NCBI GenBank assembly: GCA_023333565.1
Contig: JAJKFH010001941.1
Location: forward strand, 434,001 to 498,000
Direction of reading: 5' to 3'
Origin: Puffinus mauretanicus
Taxonomy: Eukaryota; Chordata; Aves; Procellariiformes; Procellariidae
DNA: 64,000 nucleotides
Below are positions 36,862-48,403 of this stretch, in pieces. Positions within the stretch are counted from its first letter, which is position 1, and each line of letters opens with the position of its first letter. The notes below the pieces were generated by a model, which was given only the letters and a program-made list of their open reading frames with translations, searched no databases and was not told the origin of the DNA. The position numbers were made by a program, and so were the translations under genes.

Positions 36862-36936
36862 GGGGACCGTGTTCATGAGTAACTGTGTGTGCATAAGTGT
36901 GCACGCATGCATGCATGTTCACGAGTAACGGTCCCC
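36862..36936. repeat. inverted repeat with internal direct repeats and (GCAT)n
   Basis: GGGGACCGT at 36862-36870 is mirrored exactly by ACGGTCCCC at 36928-36936. Next to each arm lies the same direct 13-mer, gttcaYgagtaac (one base different), and the loop carries a short gcatgcatgcatg run. The mix of direct and inverted copies suggests a small duplication or rearrangement. No transposon ends are recognised. Confidence 0.7.
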
Positions 36937-39919
36937 GTGAAAGGAATTGCAGAAAGCTGACTAGATGTCTGACTAAACAGCTACTGAATATGGTTAAGCT
37001 ATTGCAGGTGGATCATTCACAAAAATAATCGTTTGTTTTCAGAGAGTCCGTTTTGTCTGCCCTGCTTTTGTTTAGCATGAGATAGGGAGTTGTTTTGCAG
37101 TGCATTGCAGGCTGATTTTGTTCAGCTTCGTACCTGCAGCTGTTACTTTTCCACATGTGCAAATTTTTTCAATATTGCTAGCACTAAATGTTTGTCCTCT
37201 TAAATGAAATATGTCCACAATAAAAAAAAAAAATAATTCCTTGGTGAGCCAGATTGTTGGTGGCCCTGGGGTTGCTGGAGGATGGCCAGTGGGGCTCGTT
37301 GACTGAAGGTAAGAATTGGAAAGCAGCAGTGTGTAAGTCTAGAAATGGGAAATGCTGAATCCTGGTGGTACTTGGCTACACGCAGCTAGAACCGCTTTAT
37401 GAGCAGAGTCTGAGCTCCATAAAACAGCTGGTGACACATCTCTATTTGAAAGATGGTTTTGGCTTACAATCCACAGCCACGCTCTGTGAGTTTACAGAGC
37501 AAACTTCAATTAATGTTTGCATTTTGTTTGGTAGGTGGCTGTTTTTTAATGTTGCTCAGGGTAATTTGTGCTCTTCCCTTTTTCCTGTCTTCCTTCACTC
37601 TTACAGTTATGTGGTGCAGTTATTTCTCTGTAGTCTTACTGTTTTCTTTTGGCGTTCTTGTTCTCCTGCTTGCTAATTAGGGCCATAGAGGAAGGGGATT
37701 CAGCTCCTCCACTGCTGAGTCAGTAATTGAAGTTGTCTCTTCAGAGCAGAGCAAGGAAGGGAAACGCTGGTATCTGTAATGGTATCTATAAACTCAAAAG
37801 TCAGCAAGGTCCCACGCTGCATCAGTGTGACATTTCCATTGTTAAAAGGGGTTTCCCAGAGTGGGGAAGAGCCCTGTCAGAGACAGGTTTAGAAGCAAAA
37901 AGGGCTGTGTAAAATCAGGCGAGTTCTTAGCAGTCAATACTTGTTTGTTAATGGTTCCGCCTTTATGACGCGGTAGATTTGTGGAGAGAGAAATGACTAT
38001 GGGAATCAGCTGGGAATTACTTTAAGTGGAAACACCCACAATCATTAATGAATTTTCAGTGTAATATGTCTTTATTAAAGAAAGCATCCTCCTTTTTTAT
38101 TTTTCCTAAGTGGCAATAATAATGAGCAGCAATACTTCTAATATTGCATAAAGAGTCTAAACAAAGGCAAAAAGTATGTCCAGCAGTAAATTACTGCTTT
38201 GTTTTTTAGTTTGTTTGGTTTTGTGGTTTGGTTTTGGTTTTTTTTTTTTTAGAGACACCCCCGATCCTGTTTTGTATTGCAAATCTCCATTGCTGTTTTC
38301 GCATAGAACTGAGAGAGAAGTCATGACCCTTCAGCAAAAATGAATGCATGAAAAAATTGAAATGTGTGTTTAATGTAAGACCATTGGAAGCACATCCAGA
38401 TGGAAAGATGGTGCTGCCTGGAATATTGGTGCTCTCTTTGCAGGAAGGAGATTTTATTGCTGCCCTATTGAGGAGCGAGGTTTTCTAAAAGTCATCAAGT
38501 TTTTGAGATAAGTTTTGCATTCCGTAATGCGCAGTGGCAAAAAGCAAGGAGGCGAAATGTTCTGATGATAACATTTTGTAGTTCATGGAGGCACTTATTT
38601 AATATCCTTGCTTAGCAAATGTAATTGTTGCTGATGAAAATTGGGAAGTTAATACTTACATGACCCAAGGCAAACAACTTTGAAACAAGCCCATTCCTGA
38701 AGTTTTCAGTTTTAGCAGATGCCTCATTTCAGACAAAACTTCAAACGCTCATGACTCATGGCCACCAACTAGAAGTGTTTTGTTGTTCCTAAGGGTACAA
38801 AACAATTTCTTTTATATTTTGGGCAGTGAGTCATAGCTGAAAAGCATGTCAGTAGTGCTTCTGAAGGTAAATGGGATACAGTGATTCTGTGGGCAACATC
38901 TGGAGTTCAGGCACCGTTAGTTATTTGTGGAGATGGGCTCTAGTTTGCTGTCGTGGATTTATTCATAAAAGATGACCAAGTGGTTCATAAGGTTTATCCT
39001 GCTGGTGCTTTGACCTCCTCTGGAGTCATTGGTGACAAAGAACTGTGAGCTTCCACAGTTTGATAATGGTTACAGATAGATAAGACTGTTGCTGGTTATT
39101 ATTTAAGGAGGCATGGGATCGTGCAATGGGCTGATAAGGCCTGGCCTGATTCAGCATGGTCTCCTGCTGCTCACGTACCAGGATTTGCAAAACATGCAGA
39201 CCACTATTGCCTCCACAGTGCTCTGTCATACAGTCTTGTGGGGTGAGTGAAGTGTCCAACGTCTCCAGCAGGCTAGCTCAGGATCTGTGCCATCAATTAG
39301 TGCCCATGTGCTTTCTGACTTCTCATTGCATTTAAGGTAAAATGAAAGTGCATTGCCTTCACTGTGAGCTAACCTGAGAACAGCTCAGCCTCATGAAATT
39401 ATAGATGTTTTTAACAATAAAAAGACCTATTTTCCTGGCAGTAAGGAACGGGATGGCAGCACTTACTCCAGCGCGGTAGTTGTGGATGTGGGAGGGAAGC
39501 ATTGTTCTCACCTGATCTGCTGGGTGAAAACACATCTGCTTGTGCGTAGTTGGCAGTGGCAGTCATTGATTTGAGCTGCCTTGCCCGCCTGCAGGTCTGA
39601 AGTTGTTTCTTCCTGTGTTGGAGTGAGTTTTATGCTCAGGGTTAGGTGTTCTGGCTGCACATGTGCAACTGCCTTTCTGTGCTACCCTCAAGGCCAGAGA
39701 TGAATGGGGCATTTCAGCTTCCCGAGCTGCCGCGCATGGGGTTTCTCTGGTTTTGGTAGCATCTAGATGCAAAGGTGCGGGGATTTGCACGGCTAATTCC
39801 AAGTGAGGAGTGGAAGAGTGTAGCTGATAGCTGGCATGTCTTTGTAACTTCTCCCTCGGGGGGCAGCTCTTCTTTGCTCGGGGCAGCAGGCATCAAACAA
39901 GCAAAAGGGCGTAAGTTAC

Positions 39920-40122
39920 CTGGCCTCTGGAGTGAAAGTATTTCACCGTTTGTGGGGCAGCTGGGCAAATGACTAAGTTCCCTGGTGCCTCCTTCCGCAG
40001 AGGCATGGATTTGATATTGTGAAGGGTGTGGACTGCAGCTGACTTCCCCAGTGACTCCACTTGTCTGCTGACAGTGTTGTAGATGGAAGATAAATTGCTC
40101 ATCATTGCCGTCTGACAGCTGC
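39920..40122 (-). other. candidate 203-nt coding exon, minus strand (unconfirmed)
   Basis: The best-bounded minus-strand exon-like segment. Its acceptor is a good pyrimidine tract, cctactctgctctctag (AG at 40124-40123), and its donor is GGCCAG followed by gtaact (GT at 39919-39918). One frame is open for 67 codons, entered in phase 1 and left in phase 0, including SNLSSIYNTVSRQVESLGK. A second frame is also fully open (entered in phase 2, left in phase 1) and is even more polar, so the frame is ambiguous. I recognise neither peptide. It could be a coding exon, a non-coding RNA exon, or a decoy. Confidence 0.25.
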
Positions 40123-40999
40123 CTAGAGAGCAGAGTAGGATTAATTCCTGAAGTTCTTCCTTAACTATTTCATTTACCTGGGTGGGTGTTCACTACTGAA
40201 TTTCCAACTCCTTTACAGTGATGAATAGTAATATAATTCTCTGTCTTGTTAGTTTCATGTGCACTTAGCATCCCAGATAATGCAGCTAGTATATTGTTAT
40301 TTATATCTCTTAGGAAAAAAATCTGGATTGTTAAAATAAGCTGGTAATGCAGACTTACTGTATTTGGTAGAGGCTATTGCCTCAGGGTATGGCTTATCTC
40401 ATTAACCAGCCATGAAAACCTTGTAGTTTTCCATCTTTGCTCTTCATCAGGTATATTACCATTCATATTATGTATCTACAGTTTGTGCAGGGCAGTAGTG
40501 AGTAGCTTATTTGTGTATTTCTGGTGTATTTACACAAGGCTGCTCTCTGATTGCAGACTCTGGAGTTGGGTCTTTTAATGCATGTGTTGATGTACAGCTG
40601 CTCTGTAATTAAGTAAGAAAATGCCCTATTCATTCGGCAGGGAGGTTTGCTTACCTTGTATTGTGCCATTCAGTACCTATTGAGGTGTTACCCCATTAAT
40701 GTGCTGTAATAACAACAGGCTGTTGGAAAAGCAGGTAGCAAAACAATAGCATGAAATAGGATACTTTCTGGAGGCGTCTCAAGGGTGGTTAATAGATAAT
40801 TCCTGAGCTTTTAGCTGTTAGAAGTCTGCTCTGAGCTCCAGCCAGGTTACAAGACATGTTTTGTCTGGCAGTAGTATGGATCAGTGAGCCAAAGGGTTAT
40901 GAACAGTTAAAAAAAAACCTTTCTGACAGAGTTCGGGCCCTTGTTTCGGGAAGGCTGTTGAGAGAGTATGAAGGAGGTAGGGTTTTCCTGGGTTTCCAG

Positions 41000-41023
41000 C
41001 ACCGGAGTTTGATAGTCACTTAG
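41000..41023 (+). other. candidate 24-nt microexon (unconfirmed)
   Basis: The acceptor gttttcctgggtttccag ends at 40999. After 24 bases comes a strong donor, TTAG followed by gtaagt at 41024. Entered in phase 0 the segment ends in TAG, so it would be coding only in the one open frame, which gives PEFDSHL flanked by split codons. Lengths of 3-27 nt divisible by three with strong sites are typical of neural microexons, but random co-occurrence of two good sites is common. Confidence 0.15.
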
Positions 41024-43763
41024 GTAAGTGGGGTTTGCAGTATGTGTTTGTTGTTTCAAACCCATATTCCTCTAGTTCTTTTTTTTACTGATAAGATTCA
41101 ATATTGATTGGAGAAGGCTGCTTAGCCACTCGGTTTAGTATGGCCACAGCCTTCCAGGAGGGAGAAGACTTGGATTACGGGGTCCTGGGAGAGGGGCCGG
41201 GGAGCTGTGGGCACCGTGGGCTGGGACCGGGTCTGAGCAGGAGCAGACAAAGATCCAGCGATAAGCTTGGGAGCTCAGAGGGGTGCGCTGGCAAGGACTG
41301 GAGTGCAACCCAAATGTGCAGACTCTGAACAGTGACACTGTGGCCACCTTTGCTATATTTTTAAAAATCCTAAGTGGTGCTTTGCGAATATATAAAAAAG
41401 AGACCCTGGAGAACGTTGAGTATTAAAAAGTCTAGTTTTAGGTTGTAATTTATTAGAGTGTTTTTCTAAGGAGAAGTGTCAGTTCTTTTTTTGTGTGTCT
41501 TTGGTTTATTTGCTACCTTGAAAGGGAAAATTCTTTTAGAAAATGAAACCTTATTACTACATACAGTTCTGGGACAGATGCTGTATGTTGTCATGTTGCT
41601 CTCATTGGAAAGCAAACATAAATATAGCTACAGCAATGTTAAATGCTGTGACTAGCCTAAGATACTCTATTATATACTGCTTAAGATTTTATGTCTTAAC
41701 AGCCAAGCGTGTTATCTTCTGCTGAAAGAACATTTGCTACAATTTTATTTTAGTAATCTGCAAGGGCTTGCTAAGTGTACATGACAAATGGATTGCTACC
41801 TGCAGTGTTGTGAAGAATATTGTAAGAAAATCTTGATAATGTTTTCTGCTCCTTTAGTGCCAAAGAACTCCTGTGGAAAAAAGTCCATGTACCCTTTTTG
41901 TGTATTTTCTCCCTCCACTGTATACCAGTATGCATGTATCTCTATAAGGAAAAAACCACACCCTGAAAAATATCTTTATTTCATTTTCCTCTGTTTAATT
42001 GCTGATTACTTTAGAAGTATGAGGAGTATCAGGTCTTATGTTTTCATGTTTTTCTATTTCACCAGCTGAATAGCTAATCTATTATTCTCTCTGTATTAGA
42101 TAGAGATTTTTTTCTTCTTTTACTCTAAGTAGACACAATGTCGTCTTCCATGGTGCTGTGGAGATTACCGTGTAGGTGACCTCTACTTTTTAATTTGCAA
42201 GCAAAACTAACTTTGTGTGAGCATAGTCAAGCGTAAGTTTTTTTTTCTGATTATGGTTTATTTTTTAAAAAAACCAGCATGAACCTTTTAGAAAACTGCA
42301 TTAAGTATGAATGTACTTATCTTGGCTGATGTGATAGGTAAATGGAAGCTGAAAGGACTCTTTGGAAACCACTTGTATATCTGTAGATAGCAGGAGGGCC
42401 AGAATTATAGCCAACTTGATTGAAATGACATGCTTTATGTATGTTGGGGCATATGAATGAAGCATGCTACCAGGTTAATTTGCCCAAACTGGGAGCTGAT
42501 TTTACAGTCAACTCATTTCTTTGCTTCAGTCTTCTTGAGTTTGCTTTTTAATTCTGTGAATTAGCATCAATACACGTGGGAGGACATTTTCTTTGGATCC
42601 TGCGCTAAATTATTCTGAACTGTGCAGAAGCCCTGACAGTGAGAGGAGTTGAATGTCTGTCTCCTCATCTATCCTGTTAATGGGCTTTTCACTGTGTATT
42701 TTTGCACCTATTTGAAGTAGTGATATTAGTCTTCCAATTACTGTTCAAGCTCTTTGATTGTGCGGATGAGCAGTTATGCAACATGTCTGAATTGCTTCCT
42801 TTTTCCCAAGAGTGGGCAAGTAAGACAGGACAAGTGTTTGCTTCTACGTGCAAGTTAACTCTTGAACTGAAATTCAGAGCTCAGGCTATGGAAACTCTGA
42901 ACAGGTCCCAGATAAATGTGACTGAAAGGCTGCTAGCTATTAAAGAATGGATGCTGCATGCTTAGCACAGTGTCAGGAGAGCTGGATTTCGGTCAGGTGG
43001 TTCTGAAATGTTGAGTGCAAATTCACATAGTATTTTCATCTCTCATCTGTTGTAGGAAGTGGTGAATTTTTTTAAATTTATTTCAGGTTAATCAGCCCAA
43101 ATGGCACTGATTGTTCTAGTGTAGTGGTTAAACATATAAACGAACCCTCATGTGTGGGCTTGTTTCTCTGCTGCTCGGTGCCCCGGTGATGTGCCCTACC
43201 AGCTTCCAGCGTCTGTTTCTCCTTCAGGGACCTCCACCACGCCTGTGCTGCTGCCCTTTGAACATGGAGCAGCTTTGCCAGGTTTATCAGCAGAAGCATC
43301 TCCAAATGAGGTGTCTTGTGTCTGGTAGGATGCTGGGGGATGAACTGCCAGGTGGTAACTGCTGGAGCAGAGGGCTGCCAGAGCTCAGAGGGCTGCCAGG
43401 GCTTTGTCTATACACCTAAATCACAGAATGACTCAAAGTCATCCAGCTGTGGTGCATCACTGGCTTGTTTGGATGCTTAATTGCAGTGCCCTCCTTCTGT
43501 TCTTCCCTACAACAACAATACACATCTTATGTCTGATCCTTTCTAAAGAAAAGTTAGGCTAGGATTATCTTCTCTCTTTGGGGGTTTGTCCGGTTGACAA
43601 AAAGCAAAGGATGGCAATTAAAATCGTGGAACTTGTCCAGCTCTGAGGGAAGGCCCTCCTTCCAATATGAGGTGACCAGCAAGCTCAGGCTGATCCAGCT
43701 GTGCCAATTTTAGGAAGTTTCCATTTTGTTTTGCCACCTGCCCCTTTGGCAGAGGTTACTGCT

Positions 43764-43774
43764 CCCCCCCCCCC
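43764..43774. repeat. poly-C run (11 C)
   Basis: Eleven C followed by gcccc; a homopolymer tract, G-rich on the minus strand. Confidence 0.9.
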
Positions 43775-45152
43775 GCCCCACTGGGTATGTGGACATGGGC
43801 ATGCACACCTGCATCAGGTGCTGGGGAACTGATTTGGTGTGCATGGATGAGTGACCTGAGCAGCTGTGTGGTATTTCAAGTGCCGTGCAGCGTGGTGGAA
43901 TTGGGGGGAGAGTGGGCTCAGCCTCTCGGGGATAGCCCTGTGGTTACGCTGGATTAGCCGTAGTACACAGCTGCATCCTAAGACTGCATTTTGGCACGTG
44001 CACGGAGGCTTTGCACTTCCAATTGATTTCCCTCACTTTCTTTCCTGCGTTGTGTAAGTGTAACCTAGAACATGGAGTGCCGAGGCTGATGCAGAGCTCC
44101 TTGCACTGCAAGCAGTTTTATGTATTATTACAGGGTATGAATTTAGTTCCCTTTTTTTAATTATGAGATTTTTCATCTTGGGTTGAGTGACTTAGATTTC
44201 CTGCTGTTTATCAATGATTTAGTAGATGTAGTCGGATTTTGGAAGAGACCAGTTCATATGCATAAACAAGAAAGAAAGAGAAGGTAGATCCTGCTTCTAG
44301 TGCTGGTGGATCATCTTCAGATATTTCTGCATGACTGTGTGGTTAGAAAAAAAAAAAGGCACCATGTATTTGTGTGACTGTTGTAAAGCTTGCTGTTTTT
44401 TTTCTTTAGTATCCCAAATTGTGTGTAGCTATTGCCCCCCACCCCCCCATCTGCTTTACTTAATAACCAGGGTAAGACAGAGAGGACTGTCAACTCCAGA
44501 CTTTTTTTTTTTTTTTAGGGTTATATAGATTTGCTGGCTGTATTTTGATAACAAAATTGACTTCTGATGCTATACCAGAAATGTATCAGTTCTATGGACT
44601 GGTGAGATAGCATTAACTGTCATTTTTAATTTTGTTTTGTTTTGTTTTTTTAAAAGACATTAGCTTTTAAGTCTTATCCTTTCCGTCATAGTTTTCAGAG
44701 AACTTCATTTGTTTGTAGTTCCAAAAGATTTTTCTCTTCTCTAGGAATTAGCAAATTAAACACAAAAGAAAGCAGTATGGTTTTCTTTCTTTAAAATTGT
44801 TGATTACCTTGTATTTGTAGCCTCTCTGCATTTATTTAATACAATGAAACAGAAAATAATACTTGAATTAATGGTCCATTACTATAGCAGTACTAAGTTA
44901 GGGAAATAAATCACAGAAGTATATGCATTACAAGGGATGGTATTTTGAACTAATAATCTGGAATAGAACAGCACCGTCTTGTTTAAAGGAAGTGTGGTTC
45001 TGCAGCCATCTATACATTTGCTGCTGAAAAGGGGTACGTTTAAAACATCAACAGAGTGGATTTAGAGGATCAAAACATGTTCCATGGTAAAAGTGACCTG
45101 GAAAGAAATATTTTCATACAGGTTTTTTTTTTCATACTGTTTTTCATTCATT

Positions 45153-45170
45153 ACACACACACACATACAC
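45153..45170. repeat. short (AC)n microsatellite
   Basis: About nine AC units with one interruption (acacatacac). Confidence 0.85.
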
Positions 45171-47619
45171 ATCCTTGGCTGCGATGTTCTTTTGTCTTGT
45201 TTGCTGGTTTCGAAAGCTTCCTGGTTTTTCCATAAGAATTATTTAGTGTCCCAGATCTGCCAATTATGAGCTTCTCAAGCTGTGGGCCCAGGAGCAGAGG
45301 GGCAAACCTTCAGGCAGAAACCTGGTACAAATAGCACTGAAGCAGCTGCAGACAAAAGGGCAGGCTGTGCATTTGATAACATAAGAATTGGGTGCACTGG
45401 GATTGAAATGTAGGCATATGAAAGGTGACAAATTTAGCCCAGGGTAAACTTGCCATTGGGAGAGAGCTCAGTCCCTAGTAAGTGTCATGTGTTCACAGCT
45501 TTTAAATCAGGACAGCTTGACTTGGCACAGATTAACCCTTCTGTGAACCCCTATCCTCAGTCTCTGCAACGCATATACATTTCGGTTTCTCTGGTCATGT
45601 TATCCACTTCCACTTGAAAAAAAAAAATTCTGGGTGAAATGTTGAAGGTATGGTGCATTTCTCCTGGATTTCCAGGCCTGTGGTGGACCAGATGAAACAA
45701 TGGCTCTGAAGAGGATGCTGGACACCTGAAGATCATGGTTACATCTACTCTAGGTAGACAGAAACTCAATAGCCAGAGTCAAACATGGCTTGCATGAGTT
45801 GCATGTTTACAGTCAGGAAGCCTAACATGCCTCAAGCATATGTTGGCTTACCAAGCAGGAGCAGAGCAGCTATCATTTGTAGCCAGTAGGGCAGCCCAGG
45901 CTTTCCAGAAGCATTGGACTTGCTGTGTATAAGTTTAATCTTTCTTGTTTCTATGTAGAACAAATCTCCCAGAGCCATACTTGAAGAAGTTCATCAGCCT
46001 TAGCCTAATATTTCTTCTTCCACATTCTTCTTCAGTATCTGCATGTTGCCAACAAGTAGCAACTTCAGACAGCATAAATAAAAATCACTGTCCTTACCAA
46101 TGAAGGTTTGTGTGGGATGTTGTAGTCTTCGGACTGGTAATGCAGCCTTCCAGAAGCAAAAAAGTGGCAAAGACTAGAAATTGAGTGCACAGGAAAAATG
46201 CACACATTAGTCCTCGAAATTGGATTACCTTGACATTTGTCACTTCTATAGTGTTTTTGCTTTACATTAAAACCTCTTTCCATTTTGATTACAGGGAAGT
46301 ATCCATTTCACGTTCCCCTCACTGGGAACAATACCCAGACTATGAGAGCTGAGGCTTGGCCCTGTCTGGTGGTGTCTTACATCACATCTCCATTTGGTGA
46401 CTTCACTTTTTCAAGGTTGCTAAGCCTGTTCATTTGTGGTGGCTCTGCCAGGCTGTTGCAGCACTGGCCTTGTGCAGAGCTCCTGGAAGCCTGTGGTCTA
46501 CAGGCTTTGACTCCTTCGGAGGGAGCATTATTGAGTACTAGTGTTTCCAGACAGCTGTGATTCATTCAGCATGTGTTTATAGGGACACAGCCATTACAAC
46601 CAGATCATCCTTGAGGAGGAGGAGAAGATTGTGCTTTCCTAACTAATTTACTAGGATTCAGAAACTTCATAGAATTAATTGATTTGTGCCACGAGTGGGA
46701 CAATGATGTACTTTGAAAGCTCTTATGGATTTTCATGTGGCTCCAGGAAAAGTGAAACCGCCCCCCCTACCACTGTTGCATATTTTAAAGCAAAATCACA
46801 GTGATCACAGGACCCTGACGTAGAAGAAATGGAAGATAAAACAAGGCGGGGCGGGTTGTTTCAGTGTTGCAATTGTGGTGGAAGGTTTTGGGTTTTGATG
46901 GCTGTGCTTTACTGTCATCATTAATGCTCTCATCTGAATAATGAAGTTAATAGTCCAATCATATGAATGTTTGTATGTGAGCAGAGTTAAAATCTTCAAT
47001 GCATCTGATGTTCTGTTGGGTGCAATTTTCTGCAAACCTGCTAACAAGACCGTGATCATTCATTTATGGTGTGTTTGGGAGCTTATCCATGTAATTCAAA
47101 AAATTCACAGTGATTTTTTTTAAAGTTCTAATTTTACTTGGACAAAACTTCTGTGTTGATATAAGTATCAAAGCTCAACAAAAGGAAAAGAAAACATACT
47201 TAGAACTTTAAGCAATGAAAGATCTTGAGAAGAGATGATAAGTGGGTTGAAAAGTCATGATTATATACATTGATCAGCCATTTAGGCAGCACAACTGAAT
47301 GATATTTTCCTTTCTGACTTGTGTGAGAAGACCAGCAAATCCAGGTGAGTTTATTTAAGTAGTTGACGGATGATGTATAACTCCAGCAATAGTTAATCAA
47401 TGTTATTGTGAACTTAATTAGGCTAAGGATGACAGTCACATTAGAAGCACATTTAGCTAAACTGGTGTGTGTGTATTAATACCATACTTTATAACTGACA
47501 TAAAATTGCACTTGCAAGCCTTGCTCTTACAAACTAAACTTTGATGGACTGTCCTTTAACCAAACTAAAAACTCACTTGTGAGATCTTGCACTACCTAAA
47601 CTAAGTATTAAAATCCTAC

Positions 47620-47674
47620 CTGAAGTTAATAGGTGACAAGCAAAGGCACCAGTAGCAACTGGTTGGAGTCCACC
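47620..47674 (-). other. candidate 55-nt coding exon, minus strand (unconfirmed)
   Basis: On the minus strand the acceptor atgttcagtttccag (AG at 47676-47675) precedes 55 bases that end in TTCAG followed by gtagga (GT at 47619-47618). One frame is open, entered in phase 0 and left in phase 1, reading GGLQPVATGAFACHLLTS. The exit phase matches the first frame of 39920-40122. It is short and unrecognised, so the evidence is weak by itself. Confidence 0.13.
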
Positions 47675-48403
47675 CTGGAAACTGAACATTTGTAGTAGTT
47701 TTTGAAGGATAAGCACTTGTACATTGTTGTGAAATATAGTTAACCAACATTTGGTTTTGGTTTTGCAGTAAAAAAAAACCCATTCACCAACATTAAGAAT
47801 CAAAGAAACCACAACTTTAAAAAAAAGAAAAAAGAAATAACAGCAATACTTTTTTGAGATGGTTCAAGATTATTTTAGCATGGGTTTTGTCTCACTTACG
47901 TTGGTTTTGAAGCCGTGATGATAACATGTTGGGGTTAAAGTTGCGTTTAAGCGTCTCTCTGTAGTAGGCTGAAGGCCTTTGGGGTTTTGGTTTTTTTAGG
48001 AACTGCCTATCTTAAGAACATAATAAAGACACAAATTGTATGTGTAAATACCCTGTGTCAGAGTCGAAAAGGTAAAGCATTGAAAAGATACAGCATGAAA
48101 AATTTTGTCTATGATGTGTTGAATTTCAGCTGAAGGCTTCCCAGCTTTATTAAAAGCAGTACATCTCCAGTGGTAGGACAGTGAGTGGGTTTTCAGCCAT
48201 GCAGGTAGAGATAATAGGCCTGGGGATTCTGTGCTTAAAGGCATCATTTTGTCTGTATTAATTTTTCTCTCTGTTTTCATCACTAGTAGAGCTGTGTTGA
48301 TGGCAAGAGAGGTGGTGCTTGGGAGAATGGAAGCTTAGAAAGGGCATGCTATAAACTGCATCCGTGCTGCAGTCAGGATACCTTCTGACTTGTCTAGTCT
48401 TAG

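Larger units (their letters stand above)
35886..48403. other. non-coding stretch, no confirmed gene
   Basis: Unique DNA. Listed separately are a microexon candidate (41000-41023), two minus-strand exon-like segments (39920-40122, 47620-47674), an inverted repeat (36862-36936) and simple repeats. Also present are a 41-nt exon-like segment at 35907-35947 (tttttttcag to CCAG-gtaaat), an A run at 37222-37233, a C run at 43764-43774 and an AT-rich block around 44770-44960 containing the inverted site TAATGG-t-CCATTA (44869-44881). No gene or transposon is recognised. Confidence 0.55.

Noticed and set aside
40655..40703. Minus-strand 49-nt segment with good acceptor and AAG-gtaagc donor
   Set aside because: All three frames contain stops, so it is not a coding exon; a non-coding exon cannot be argued from signals alone.
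42702..42965. 87-codon plus-strand open frame with a hydrophobic start
   Set aside because: No splice sites or family motif; length within chance expectation.
43421..43460. tcacagaatgactcaaagtcatccag, resembling the CR1 3' end on the minus strand
   Set aside because: Only a short partial resemblance and the adjoining sequence does not continue as CR1; too little to call.
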